Origin: Aspidiotus rigidus | Lineage: Eukaryota; Arthropoda; Insecta; Hemiptera; Diaspididae | NCBI GenBank assembly: GCA_035079385.1 | Contig: JAVHKY010000044.1 | Span: forward strand, 434,001 to 498,000 | Direction: 5' to 3' | Length of the DNA: 64,000 nucleotides | Shown here: in pieces, positions 11,231-22,460 of the stretch | How the letters are laid out: every line of letters starts with the position of its first letter | How positions within the stretch are numbered: the first letter of the stretch is position 1 | Made by a program: the position numbers and the translations under genes | Notes under the pieces: model-generated | The model's input: only the letters and a program-made list of their open reading frames with translations | What the model was told of the DNA's origin: nothing | Databases searched by the model: none

Positions 11231-13720
11231 CCGTGGGACTTGACAAAATTTAACCTAAGACAACATACTAACTGTTCCTTCAAAGACCTTCTCATTTGAA
11301 ATACATACCTTCTTAGGGGATATAAAAATACTTGAAATCTTATTCCAATAGCGGGCTTGACCTCATTTAACACAGTTACTAATGCTCAGGGTAAAACTTT
11401 AGACTTGGTTTTAAGTAACTTTCTCGCAGGGGTCCCACTGACACAGAATATACGTATAAATACCATCCAAATCTAGGTATAGTCATAGTAGAAGATAAGG
11501 ACCTTAAAACTAAGCGTTCAAGGATAAATCAACCTCCTCCTTTCAACGATGAAAATCAACAACAGCTACCCTGCTTTGAGGCTGCACCTGTGAGTGTTTG
11601 TGGCCATTTGCCGCTAAATTATGCGACGGTGGACTTTATAGCACTGACACTGTATACGAGATTGCGGGAGACAAACTGGGAGTCACTATATGAAATTATA
11701 TGTGTATGTCATTCAGGAAACCGTACCACTATTAAGCCAAAAAAAGACTCGGAAATGATGGTTTACGGAAGAAGTAAATAAAGCTATTAGGGGAAAAGAA
11801 AAATGTAGAGCTCGTCTGAGAAAGACATTTAATTAGCCTGGCCTGCGAGAGCAATTCAAGATCCTACAAGCAAACAGTAAGGAACTGATACGGGAAGCCT
11901 ACCGCAATCTCGTGGAGGGAGTTGAGATTCAAATGGGAGTTGAGCCTCAAGAATTTTGGCAACACATCAATACCAAGAGGAAGATTGACTGCGAGACTCC
12001 AACCAGTGCTACTCTGACCCAAAGCAGGTGGCAGCGGCGCCCTTGCATCACAATTCTCCTCTGTCTTTGGTAATAAGGAGCCATATTCGAACTCCGGCTT
12101 CGAGTGTTACACCAGAAGCAGAAGCAATGACCGGAATTACAAATGACAATAAAAAGACTTGAACCGAAACGCTCAGTGGGCCACGATGGTGTACCTCCGT
12201 ACACATATAAAGCAAGTCGTGAATACCTGGTATCTCCAGTAACCTACGTATGTAACGTAATACTAGAAACCTGTGTTTACCCACTTTCCTGGACCATCTC
12301 CAAAGTGATCCCAGTCCCTAAAAAAGACTAGACGACAGAAATATAAAACCATAGGTCCATTGCCCCTCTTCCACCTCCTGCAAAAATCTTTGAATCAATT
12401 CTGGCCAAGAAGCTATCTCACCAAACACGAACTTAGATGCCTCTTGAGCAGCATGGATTTGTAAGTCGAAAGTCTGTTCAAACCAACTTTTCAGAATTAA
12501 CCGGTTATATTTATCGAATCTTTGAGCAACGCTCATCGTCTCAGGTTGATGTAATCTACACAGATTTTCAAAAAGCGTTCGATAAAGTTAATCATAATCA
12601 ATTGCTCCATAAATTGAATAGTATAGGTTTCTCAGTAGAACTATTTAAACTAATTGAGAGTTACTTGTAGGAATCCAGGCAATATGTTGTACTTGGAGAA
12701 GCCTGTTACAGTGTTTATGACTGAAGGCGTGCGTCTCTCAGGGATCAAATCTTGGCCCATACCTTTTCACACTGTATGTACTAGACGTTCCAGACGAAAT
12801 ACGTAACTTTCTCCAGTATCTTGTCAAATGGAGTGAACAAAATTCTATGCCACTAAATATTGAAAAATGCGAATCTATCACCTTCACCTGCCCTAAACAT
12901 CCAATAGAGACAGTGTACACTATCAAAGGTAAGATGCTCCCAAAGACTTAGGGATTTGGCACAATTCGAACCTGAATTTTGAATGACATACGTCAATAAC
13001 ATTGGCAAAAGCCGAATGTAATTTGGGTGTTATAATGAGGCACTGGAGGTTATTTCTCAATTGAATATAGTAACAATTTTTACAGTTTATTATGCCCTAA
13101 TAAGATCCAATCTGAAGTCGTCAAGCATAATATGGAGCTCGCTCGTTTTTGCCACTTTCAGGACTTCATAATATGAGTTCGGTGCTAGAGGTATTCTCGC
13201 TCAATGTAAACAGATGTGCAATCCGGAAAATCGAATGGTGATGGTGGCGATGTACGCACTTTAGGGACCCACCACCACCACTGGATTTTCGGACTGCACA
13301 TCTATTTACATTGAGCGAGAATACCTCTCGAGTACTGATAGCGTTTCTGTTGATAACCTTGGAGTTAGGTGTCTTCCGCAAGTTCACAGCGCAACAGCTC
13401 CTTGAAAAGCCTATGGTCGCTCATTCTCTTCACGTGTTCCAACAATCCAGACATGGGGAATATCACTTCTTTATGAACCTTGAAATTGTTCAACATCTGA
13501 AATTATGAGGTCAACATTTTTCTAAACCCACCGGACGCTAGGCGAGGATTAATATCTTCTGCCCCGATACTCGACGTGGTAGGAAAAGAAAAATATTCCC
13601 TCAACTATAATATGGACTTTGAATTTCTGTTTAACTCCACACGGGCCACAAAAGCTTGTTCCTTTCTTCTCTTGGACACAATCGATATTATACATACACA
13701 AAGTAAACCCAATTGGTAAT
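11231..13720 (+). mobile_element. Decayed Jockey/CR1-type LINE (endonuclease and reverse transcriptase relic)
   Basis: Conserved LINE blocks can be read in order on the plus strand, in shifting frames with stops. They are: an endonuclease-like TNAQGKTLDLVLSNF near 11385-11430; a linker ending FWQHINTKRK near 11955; the RT fingers with GHDGVPP and VIPVPKKD (12143-12330); the palm block YTDFQKAFDKVNHNQLLHKL near 12557-12616; NIEKCESITF near 12855; DLGIWHNSNLNF near 12948 and LGVIMRHWR near 13024; and a C-terminal RRGRKRK block near 13570. The clade call (Jockey superfamily, CR1 or Jockey like) rests on these blocks and their order. The element is clearly dead. It is interrupted by the hairpin at 13187-13328. 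Confidence 0.8.
13187..13328. repeat. 142-bp hairpin inserted in the LINE relic
   Basis: The left arm (13187-about 13247) and right arm (about 13270-13328) are inverted copies with only a few mismatches. Both contain GAGGTATTCTCGCTCAATGT or its complement, then the CACCAC/GTGGTGG stretch near the loop. The loop is about 22 bases. LINE similarity resumes downstream, so this is most simply a small foldback/MITE insertion into the LINE. Confidence 0.7.
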
Positions 13721-15649
13721 TAGGAGTCAACACACTCGGTGATTGATTCTAATGGCACAAGAGTGCCGTTCGTACAAGAGCACGAACTCAGACAGGAAGT
13801 AGAATTGCTACATTATACAACAGTGAAGGCGTCTCAGTTTTTCTTTTCGCATACATAATTAGATTTTCAGTCGCGATGACAGGACACGTCATGCGGGCAA
13901 CTAACGCGTTTCCGAATACGCGACAGACAAAATGCACAATGAACAGACGGTGAGAGGACTGGACTGGGTATCGAAGATGCCCGTGAATTATTGACGACAA
14001 TGATTAATGGAAAATACACGTAGCGCGTAGAATAAAACGAGGAAATGGTCTACATCATTTACACGTACATAGCCTCTCTGTATACACAATTTGAAATGAA
14101 GAAAGAGTCGGAAGAGGCGAGCGTACACATTGAGGCCGAGAGGGTAAACGTGGTGGAGAGGGGTAAGAAAACAAAAAGCATTTAAATGAAAAATCGTGCA
14201 GGTCAGGGCGACTCAGCCAGGACTAGGCGGTAAGTAAATATTTTCAGATCATCGATTCGTGCGCTCGAGATTTATTATACGGTACGAGAACATTCGTAAT
14301 GCGAAAGAACGCGTAAAACGTTCAAAAATTAGCGGTTATAAATCTTACACGCCGCTCTTTAGTAGCTCGGTATATTATTCAGACAGAGTATAGAGGATTC
14401 TTCTATTATCGCGTGCGAAAGGTACAAATCAAACTAATTTTCCTATCAAGAACGATCAACTCTTCCGTTGTTTACGAGTACGCAGAATTGTGCCGCATGA
14501 TGTTCAATAACCTTTCAATTTTTCTTATATTCAATTAATCTGCATAATGTACCAACCAGCCTATGCGCCCTTCCTCTCAACGGGAACGAAAAAAAACGAG
14601 ATCAATATCGATATTAGTTTTCTCATCGATCAAATAGAGCGTGTTTCAAGGAATACCGTTTCTTCTGAATCATTATCGCGATCCTCAGTTGCGTAAGTAA
14701 TGAAATTATAAGCAGAGATAACGTATAAACCGGAAACACCATACAGAAGAAGTCCAAGCACGGTATACAAAATCGAATCCTAATTGAAACTATATTTTCT
14801 CGAACCTATTTATATATGAAAAGAGTATTTTCGAATATCTTACGCTCGTGTGCACTAGAATATGGGTCAGCGGTGCATTCTACGCATAGGAGAGGCTCAC
14901 CGATGACCTCGCGACAAGCAAACTGGTTGACGTTTTATAATGCTGGCTGAGATATTGCCGTAGAATATCGGCATCCGCGATATCGACCTTTCCCTAGCTC
15001 GAGACAAGATCGAGAAGGGAAGGGTTATAACCCTAATTATAAATACTCAAGGGCCATCATCGAGGATAAGGAAAACGTAAGTCCGTGAGTATACAGCTAC
15101 TGAATGAGGTTAAAGCGCTGCATGCTCTTCGGAGAACAGCGCGAGCATACCGTTAACGATGATCTTTTTTGCCGCTCGTGATAAGGCTAAAGAGTATTCG
15201 AAGAGTAACGATTATCCATTCTAATATGCTTAACTTTCTGGCCAACGCAAAAGGAAACAAGCGGAAAAAATCTAACAGATGGTTGAGAAGTAAACAACCA
15301 CGAAAGCGTTTGCTCCGGGAAAGGAATTAATGATAAAATTATTTCTTGCTCGTCGAATTAACGGTCGGTGTGCCCTGTCTTATATACATATACTCGTAAT
15401 ATGGTATGAAATTCTGCGGTCATGTATATTATACGAATACTACGTTAGCGAGTACGAGGGCATTGTGATACGCGAAATTCTCGAGGCCGTTGAAATAGAA
15501 AGACGAAGACGGCGAAATGAGTCACCAGTAACACTGACTCAGACAGCTGAGATTTGACAACAGTCCCTCCGGGTCTAGTTCATTTTGCGCAGCCATTTCG
15601 CCGCGATCAGTTAGACGCGAGGTACAATTCGGTGCAAGGATGATACTGA
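13721..15649. other. No assignable gene; one promoter-like spot
   Basis: A perfect 14-bp palindrome AGGGTTATAACCCT (15021-15034) is followed immediately by TATAAATA (15038-15045). About 35 bases on, a GTAAGT donor-like site occurs near 15078. This could be a promoter with a short non-coding first exon on the plus strand, but nothing downstream confirms it. The rest shows no recognisable exon. Confidence 0.25.
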
Positions 15650-17897
15650 TAGTGTAGACAAATTGGAGCCATATTGGGGGAAAAAAAAAAACATTTTGCT
15701 GGAGCAGACGTTTCTTTGCTGAAAATGGTTCGCAGGATGTGGTCCTGAACAACATACTAAAAATCCCGCGTGTTTCCCCTGGAGCTTCCTTTTTATGGGG
15801 GTTCGGACCCCCCAAAAATTAGTTTTTCGCCTATATCGCGTGAAATTGAAATTTTATTAAAAAATATTTCAAACAAATGATGTTCCTCGTTAAATTTCCT
15901 ACCATATTATAACGTATTCAACTTTCAGCCTATGCCAATTAGTACCTTGCAAAGGGCGTTCTAAAGAGTCCCAAAATCAGTTTTTTCCATGTATCTCCCA
16001 AAATTGAAATTTTATTAAAAAATGTTCCAAACGAAAGTTGTTCCGCGTTAAATTTGCTATAAAATGAGCTATTCATTCATCCTATAGAACGTTCTGTTTT
16101 AATAGGGGTTTCAAGATCCCAAGATTTAGTCTTTGCTTATATGTATCTTGTCTAATAGAAATTTCATAAAAAAATGTTTCCAACAAAAGTTGTTCCTCGT
16201 CAAACTTCCTACCAAATAACGTATTCAAGGTTCAGCCTAGGTCAATTAGTGCCCCGTCAGAGCCTTAAAAAGCCGTTCAAAAGAGGACCAAAATCAGTTT
16301 TTCCATATATTGAAATTTTATGAAAAAATGTTGCAAATAAAAGTTGTTCCTCGTTGAATTTCCTATCGAATGAGCTATTCAGGTTTCAGAATAGAGTAAT
16401 TTGTCTATGAAAAAAGTGTGTTAGTACATTCTTCCTGTAGGTTCCTCAACTGAATCTTACTCCATGAGGCTAGTTTATTTCAGGTAATATATACACGTAA
16501 TTTTATAACATTGCCCGAGGAGGGACGTCGTTTCTCGCACACGACTTGAGCTCCTCCATCCGTCCTATGCCCTGCCTACCAGTTCTCTACCCTTTCTAAT
16601 AGGAGCAGTGCAGTGTACGTTAACCAGCCAACTTATAGTAGTCTTATATTCGGGATGGAGGGACTTGATATTATTCGCTCTCGTCATATTCTTCGCCTCT
16701 GATTACAGAGGAATCGTCATCAGTACTGGACTCGTGATCAGCTTCCTCGTCCTGACTTGATACATCCTGCAAGTCGTCCTCAACGTCGTCTACTACCTCT
16801 AATACTCCACCAGCATTGAGGTAAATCTGCTCAAGACACATTGGGGAACATTTTAATCCAAGGAAAAAAAAAAGACAACTATTTTCAACAAAAATTCAAA
16901 CTATAGGCTACTTATGGCTGAGGCGTGATACTATGTTATTTGAGAAGTATAGTGTAGACGCCTCTTCATCATCAAGGTCGGAATGACTAAAATACACGTT
17001 TTTTATTCGATGAAAGTGCCAAATTACCCTCTTTCATCTATGGAATATCTATTGTTCACCTGTTTTTTGGCAGCTGCAAGCATTCCTACAACCTTTAACG
17101 CACCCACTAAAAATAAGTTGTAGGAGATGGTGTGGCGCGCCCGGGGGGCTTTGTTTATTGTTATAGGCTCGAATATTCCATCGAATCGCTTCCATCTCCA
17201 TTCTGATGGATCTTTTTCATGACCAAGCCACAAATGTACTTGGTGGTACACTCTGTATAAATAAGACCGTGGACCTACAGGAAAAATGAACCCAACACAC
17301 TTTTTTCATAGACAAATTACTCTATTCTGAAAGCTGAATAGCTCCTTCGATAGAAAATTCAACGAGGAAGAACTTTTATTTGAAATATTTTTTCATAAAA
17401 TTTCAATTTTGGGAGATATATGGAAAAACTGATTTTGGTCCTCTTTTGAACGGCGTTTTAAGGCTCTGACGGGGCACTAAATGATCTAGGCTGAACCTTG
17501 AATACGTTATTTGGTAGTAAATTTAACGAGGAACAACTTTTGTTTGAAACATTTTTCAATAAAATTTCTATTAGACAAGACATAAGCAAAAGACTAAGTC
17601 TTGGGCTGTTGAAACCCCTATTAAAACAGAACGTCCTAAAGGATGAATGAATAGCTCATTTCATAGCAAATTTAACGAGGAACAACTTTTGTTTGAAATA
17701 TTTTTTAATAAAATTTCAATTTCAAGCGATATATGCGAAAAACTAATTTTTGGGGGTTCGAACCCCCATAAAAAAAGAAGCTCCAGGGGGAAAACGCGGG
17801 ATTTTTAGTATGTTGTTCAGGACCACATCCTGAACCATTTTCAGGAAAGAAACGTTTGCTCCGGCAAAATGTTTTTTTTCCTCATTTGCCTACACTA
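15650..17897. mobile_element. Element with very long (~600-780 bp) terminal inverted repeats, possibly Mutator-like
   Basis: The outermost bases TAGTGTAG (15650) and CTACACTA (to 17897) begin inverted arms reaching to about 16435 on the left and about 17282 on the right. Shared blocks include CATTTTGC-GGAGCA, GATGTGGTCCTGAACAACAT, TATGGGGGTTCG, and a repeated unit containing GAAATTTTATTAAAAAAT and GTTGTTCCTCGTTAAATTT. That unit recurs within each arm with a spacing of about 150-190 bases, and the left arm has one more unit. The inner junction is TTTCAGAATAGAGTAATTTG on both sides. The roughly 850-bp middle carries a broken Cys-rich ORF on the minus strand. Long, internally repetitive arms fit foldback or Mutator-like elements. 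TA at both ends would also allow a Tc1/mariner-type TA duplication. Confidence 0.75.
16671..17251 (-). pseudogene. Broken element-associated ORF with Trp-rich and Cys-rich (CXC-like) tail
   Basis: On the minus strand, a frame from 17251 begins with residues around MYHQVHLWLG and DPSEWRWKRFDGIFEPI. After a frame change near 17140 it continues as APHHLLQLIFSGC and CRNACSCQKTG before a stop. A further acidic segment (DDVEDDLQDV, ending GEEYDESE and a stop at 16671) follows after a gap. The order of a Trp-x-Trp segment, a short hydrophobic motif and a Cys-x-Cys cluster recurs in C-termini of many uncharacterised invertebrate proteins linked to transposable elements (recollection, not searched). 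Frameshift and stops show it is not functional as it stands. Confidence 0.45.
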
Positions 17898-17963
17898 TGA
17901 CATCTTGTTGGAAATCCTAATTTCATTTCGCAGTCAGGCAAGGCCTTTTCAATATTATAATTT

Positions 17964-18161
17964 TTACGTGGATCTGTGTTCACATTCTTGCGTACACATC
18001 CCACCACTCTGCAGCCTTACACCCTTCAGCTCATAGACGCGTCCCACAGATATATCCTCAAAGTAATCTAACAAATCCTCTAGGTCCTTACTGTTATGGT
18101 CCCGCAAGTCTTTGAACGCAAGCACGACGCAATGAGAAACGACAGCGACGATCATTTTCAT
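17964..18161 (-). pseudogene. Mutator-like (MULE) transposase fragment
   Basis: A 65-codon minus-strand frame contains MKMIVAVVSHCVVLAFKDLR and the segment LLDYFEDISVGR. The last closely resembles the Asp-Tyr-Phe-Glu-Asp-Thr-Tyr-Ile-Gly-Arg motif found near the C-terminal part of MULE transposases in insects. It sits 67 bases outside the long-inverted-repeat element in the same orientation as the Cys-rich ORF. It is far too short to be functional, and the DDE catalytic residues are not seen. An unrelated exon is the alternative. Confidence 0.4.
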
Positions 18162-20039
18162 GTCATTTCTCTATCTAGTTTGTGGATAAGTTACTCTAGA
18201 AAGGCCGTGACTTGGCTTTTGCAAATGCGGAAATTGGCTCATCCCACCCTAAAAAGAAGGCGAGTACGAAATCCACGACGCGAGCCTGCTTTTATTCATC
18301 GACGAACTAGTTTCAGCTAGTCCGGCGTCGAATTGCGCTTGCGTCGAAATGTATAATATTATGCGTCAAAACGGCTGCGTCGAATCGGTTTCGCCAAAAT
18401 AATCCAACCCCAGTTTCTCCTCCAAAAAAGAAAAAAGCCGACAAGGAGAAATGGGCGAGTTTTCTTCTTTTCCAAATCTACTGCCACTAAGATGTCTACC
18501 TTCATGTCCACCTTCTTGGTGATTCCTACATAATCACTAACGGTGCCCTTAATTAAGGAATGTAGCGTGGCTTCCAATGTAACTATGTTTTACCAATGAG
18601 CGATAATTACTTTTCAGCTTGAAATATTGCTACCGTCGTTAAACCTGGCTACGTTCAGTATATCCGCTATATCCACTTAAATGAAATACTAAGTGACCAC
18701 TATTGAAGATACGCGTGTGCGAAGCATCCAACTCGACTTTCTCATAAATTCTCACTCAGCCTACATTCGAAAACATTATTTCCTAATTTACGATAATCTC
18801 GCTCGTATATTTTCAGCGCTGAGTACGTGTGCCGATACGTAACCGTCACTCATTATTTCTCATTTCATTAAATTCTAATTCCACGCGATAGTCGTATCTT
18901 CGCCGCAGCATACTTTAGGTACGTTCTAAAAAATAATGTATTTCTAAATCAAAGGAATTTCACTTCCGTCCAATTATTTATTATACCAATCGATTCGCGT
19001 GAACCAGTGATATTTATATATTCGCATGGTAATTTTTTTCCTCATTTTTCTCTCATTCTACATTCATCCGGGTTTGAATTTAATATGTACAGTAGGATAG
19101 TATATAATACGATCGTAGATTCCGAAAAGTTAATATACTAGAAAGCGTCTGTATGAAATTCCTAACGCGTGCTCGAAAATTCGACAAAAGAGGAAGCGAA
19201 AAAAAAAAAATGTGAACAAGATGTACACATACAAGTTCAATCCGTCCACTCATTAGCCATTGGGACACATCTCCATACACATCTACAGCTAATATAATTA
19301 ATGGCGGTACCTGGTTCACTAAAGAAGCGATCATATTATATTCTACACTATTTTTCTGTCTAGTTTTCTGGTACGTAATAAACCTGTCCATACGAGTAAA
19401 TTACGTTGTTCTTCCTTTTTATTCGCCTCTTCGCTCAAATTGGGAGCGAGCGCACGATGCTTTCGTCTTTTTGATGAGCGCGGCTAATGTAATCGCGACT
19501 AACTGGATTTCGCTCACAGTGCTACGAAAGGGGATGTTTGTTTATTTTTTCCGTCTAATAGGCTAATAAAAATTTAAATTTGCACGTCAACATTTCAGCG
19601 ATCAAGTAAATAGGTGCGCCGAAACGTGTTGTCAAATTTGATCATTTTATAAAATGGATGAATGACGAGAAATTATTTACGACGCTCGAAAAGTCAGTGG
19701 AACCCAACTTAGCCTGTTCTCTGGAGATAATCCATTTTTACGTAACATGGAAATGTTTTCAACGTTAAGTCGCAATAATGAGCGAAATATATCGCCTAAA
19801 AAAAGAGAGATTTTCTGGCATAGCCAAATAAATACGAGTATGTTCTATGTTTACTAGTAAAAGACCTCATTTATAATTTACCCCTGCTTCGGGATGAAAT
19901 CATGGCCTAGCTTGTGAATTTTTCCCACAGAGGTGTACGCCCCGGGCGTTCCTGGACTAATGTGAGCGCGGTGTACAGTAAAATGAGCTATCTACCTCAC
20001 GAGGTACTCACTCGCTCTCCTCGTTCGCTTACGTATCGA
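18162..20039. other. No assignable gene
   Basis: No convincing exon or repeat is visible. A 103-codon minus-strand frame at 19080-19391 has no motif and poor codon character. Confidence 0.3.
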
Positions 20040-20600
20040 TATCAACATTGGTGACGTCATTAGTTCGCTCGTGACGGATGGTTGCTTGTGACGTTATCAG
20101 CATTCATAATGTCATCAGCTTGAGCTCCCTTTCTTCTATTTTCGGGATGACTCACTTCGCTCATAAGCGACGTTATACATACTGATGACGCCACAGGCAA
20201 GTATCATGATCGTTATGACGTCACGAGCTAATGATGTCATCAGTTTGGGTGCTCTCTCCTCCTTTTATTATCGGGATTCTGCTCGTAAGCCGGGTGACGG
20301 CTGATGACATCACACTCGCAGATTTCCGAATTGGGGTACTATACTCCTTAGCCTCCATTGCACTGGGCTATACTAGGTTTACAATTAGCCTTCATGAAAC
20401 CAGTACAAACATAAGCTCAACATACAGCAGTATCAAAGCCTATTCTAAAGACTAAACAACTTATAGATTACTAGGAGGAGAGGTTGATTGAACTTGCAGA
20501 TTTCAGAATCAGGCTCGGGGTCGCAGTTGATGACGTCAAGAGCTACAACGTCAGAGTTGAAGGGGATCTCTGCGTCACGGCTGATGACGTCATAGTTTAT
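20040..20600. repeat. Tandem-like cluster of TGACGTCA-containing repeats
   Basis: Four exact TGACGTCA palindromes (20052, 20216, 20531, 20585) and at least five near-matches (TGACGTTA, TGATGTCA, TGACGCCA and others) occur within 560 bases. Two units of about 125 bases (starting near 20088 and 20213) align: each has a TGACGTxA, then ATGTCATCAG, a GAGCTC or GTGCTC block, a C/T-rich stretch, CGGGAT, and GCTCATAAGC or GCTCGTAAGC. The same unit reappears in single copy at about 50750. I read this as a dispersed repeat family, not a single-gene enhancer, although the octamer is the CREB/ATF site. Confidence 0.65.
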
Positions 20601-21529
20601 TGAGAGAAGAGATACAATGTACAGGATTATTAGGAGTTGGGGGAACTCACGGGGGTGCATTCAATTTTAAAATTCTGGAATCAGGGCCTAGGGTTCAGGA
20701 CTCGCGGAACTCGCAGATTATCAGAATCACATCTAGAAAACGTATTCTCGGCGCTAAAAATTCAAAATTCAACTTCAAAAACCCCAAATTTGGCATTATT
20801 CGGTATTTGAAAAATAACGGGTGATATGAAAATAAAAAATGTCTAGATAATGAACGACAATAAAAAAAAAAAAAAAAAACTATGACTTGGGAATGGCGGA
20901 GATACTTCAAAATGGAGCGTTATGTAACAAAAAAACATGGTTTTCAACCTTTTTCTTTTAAAATTGATGAATTTGGCTAAATGTTGGCGTTTATCACATT
21001 TTCGGCATTAATTGGCACAACAGAAATTCACTCTCAGGCTCTCTACCCCCTAATTCTTGCTCATACCTCAGCACGAGAATACCTATTAAAAAAATGGTTC
21101 GACAAAAGCCGAGAAATACATTCCCTCATCATACAAATAGTTCCTTTCCGAGGGGAGGGCGGGCCAACTCGCGGAGTTGGTGTGAACTCGCAAATTTTGA
21201 AATTAAGAGGCTAGAATTCTGGAACCCTCAGGAAATAAATAAAACATATCAATTTAAGCAGGGTTCCACTTCGAAAGTAAGGATGCCAAGCGCCTAATTT
21301 CTCTTTAAAATAATAATCAACGAGAAAGAGCCATACTTTTCTTCATTACGAAGAAATTGAATTCTTGATGCCCGCGAGGTCTTTTTCATCAACTACGACA
21401 GTTAAGACGAGCAGGGAACTTATTAAAATGGCGATTTTTCAATTTTTAGATCACGATTACTTTGGCCAGAATTTCCACAAACCTCTCCCCATCTCTCATT
21501 AATCCTCTTGTAAACAGCTCGAGAGTCGA
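20601..21529. repeat. Degenerate repeat copies around ACTCGCAGATT
   Basis: The phrase ACTCGCAGATT followed by an AGAATC or GAATT core and a G-rich segment occurs near 20313, 20498 (ACTTGCAGATTT), 20713, 21187 (ACTCGCAAATTT) and again near 24513. Between them the sequence is not otherwise recognisable. An A(18) run lies at about 20862-20879. These appear to be fragments of the same repeat family as the preceding cluster. Confidence 0.4.
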
Positions 21530-22460
21530 AATTTCTACGTTCGATGAATTATACAAGATCTTGGTTGAAATCGACCTCACGTCGACGTATCGACTGCTCT
21601 GGTGGATTGATTCCAAGTCGATTTCCAGTTCTCTATAACGTACGTCAGTCGACTTCAGATCAACTTAAAATCGACATCAAATTCCCCAAATTTTTGACCG
21701 ACCTAAAATTGAGCGTTCCGGTAGGTCGATTTCGATTGATTTGTAGTTCTGTAGCTCTCTGGTAAGGTACGCTGGTCAACTTAGAGTCCATTTCGAGTCG
21801 ACGATTTCCTCAAATTTCCGATTGACCCAAAATTGATTCTCCAGTTGGATTGATTACAAGTCGATTTCCAGTTCTATGGTAATGTACGCTGGTTGACTTG
21901 GAATCAATCTCAAATCAATGTCAATTCGAAGTCTAAATCGACTGCTCTGTTGTGTCGATTAACCCTCGATTTGTAATTCTTGACTCTTCCTCAAATCGAC
22001 AGTGATTTTGAGTCAATATGCAGTCACCCTTACGTGCAGTCAAAATTATATGATGAGGATCATAGAGAATCTCGATTACTCGACTAGTGCAGCTATCGAC
22101 GTCGATTTTTAGTCGGTATCAAAAGTCGACTCAATTTTGACTTCGGTCCTGCAACTCTATAAGACTGTGCACGTGAAATTGACGACGATTGCCAAACCTC
22201 TATTGACTACTGATGTGTAACCAATCCGAAACCGACGTCAACGAGTCGATGGTAAAAGGACGGTAAATTTTGAGTCAATTTCCACTCATTTGGGTCGAAT
22301 TGCCTTCGAAAAAGGGCTCAGTAGAATATTGATCGAAATAGCGAGTCGACATGGTTCGTGGGGAAGGTACAAAAATCCTTTAAAAATTTGGATGAAATTA
22401 CTCCACGTGGTTTTCAAGCGAAAAGTAGGGGTCGATATTTTTACGTCGATTCAATTCTCG
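21530..22460. repeat. TCGATTT-rich degenerate repeat, copy 1
   Basis: Over about 900 bases the words GTCGATTT, TCGACTT, AATCGAC and their variants recur every 20-60 bases, on both strands. Longer phrases recur too: TACGCTGGT followed by GACTT or CAACTT, and GACC followed by TAAAATTG or CAAAATTG. The same phrases occur in the segment at 40580-41000, so this is an interspersed family with an internally repetitive body. No coding frame fits. Confidence 0.65.

Noticed and set aside
14202..14229. Possible 28-bp micro-exon between GTGCAG and GGTAAGTAAAT
   Set aside because: The donor is good but the acceptor lacks a pyrimidine tract and no neighbouring exon was found.
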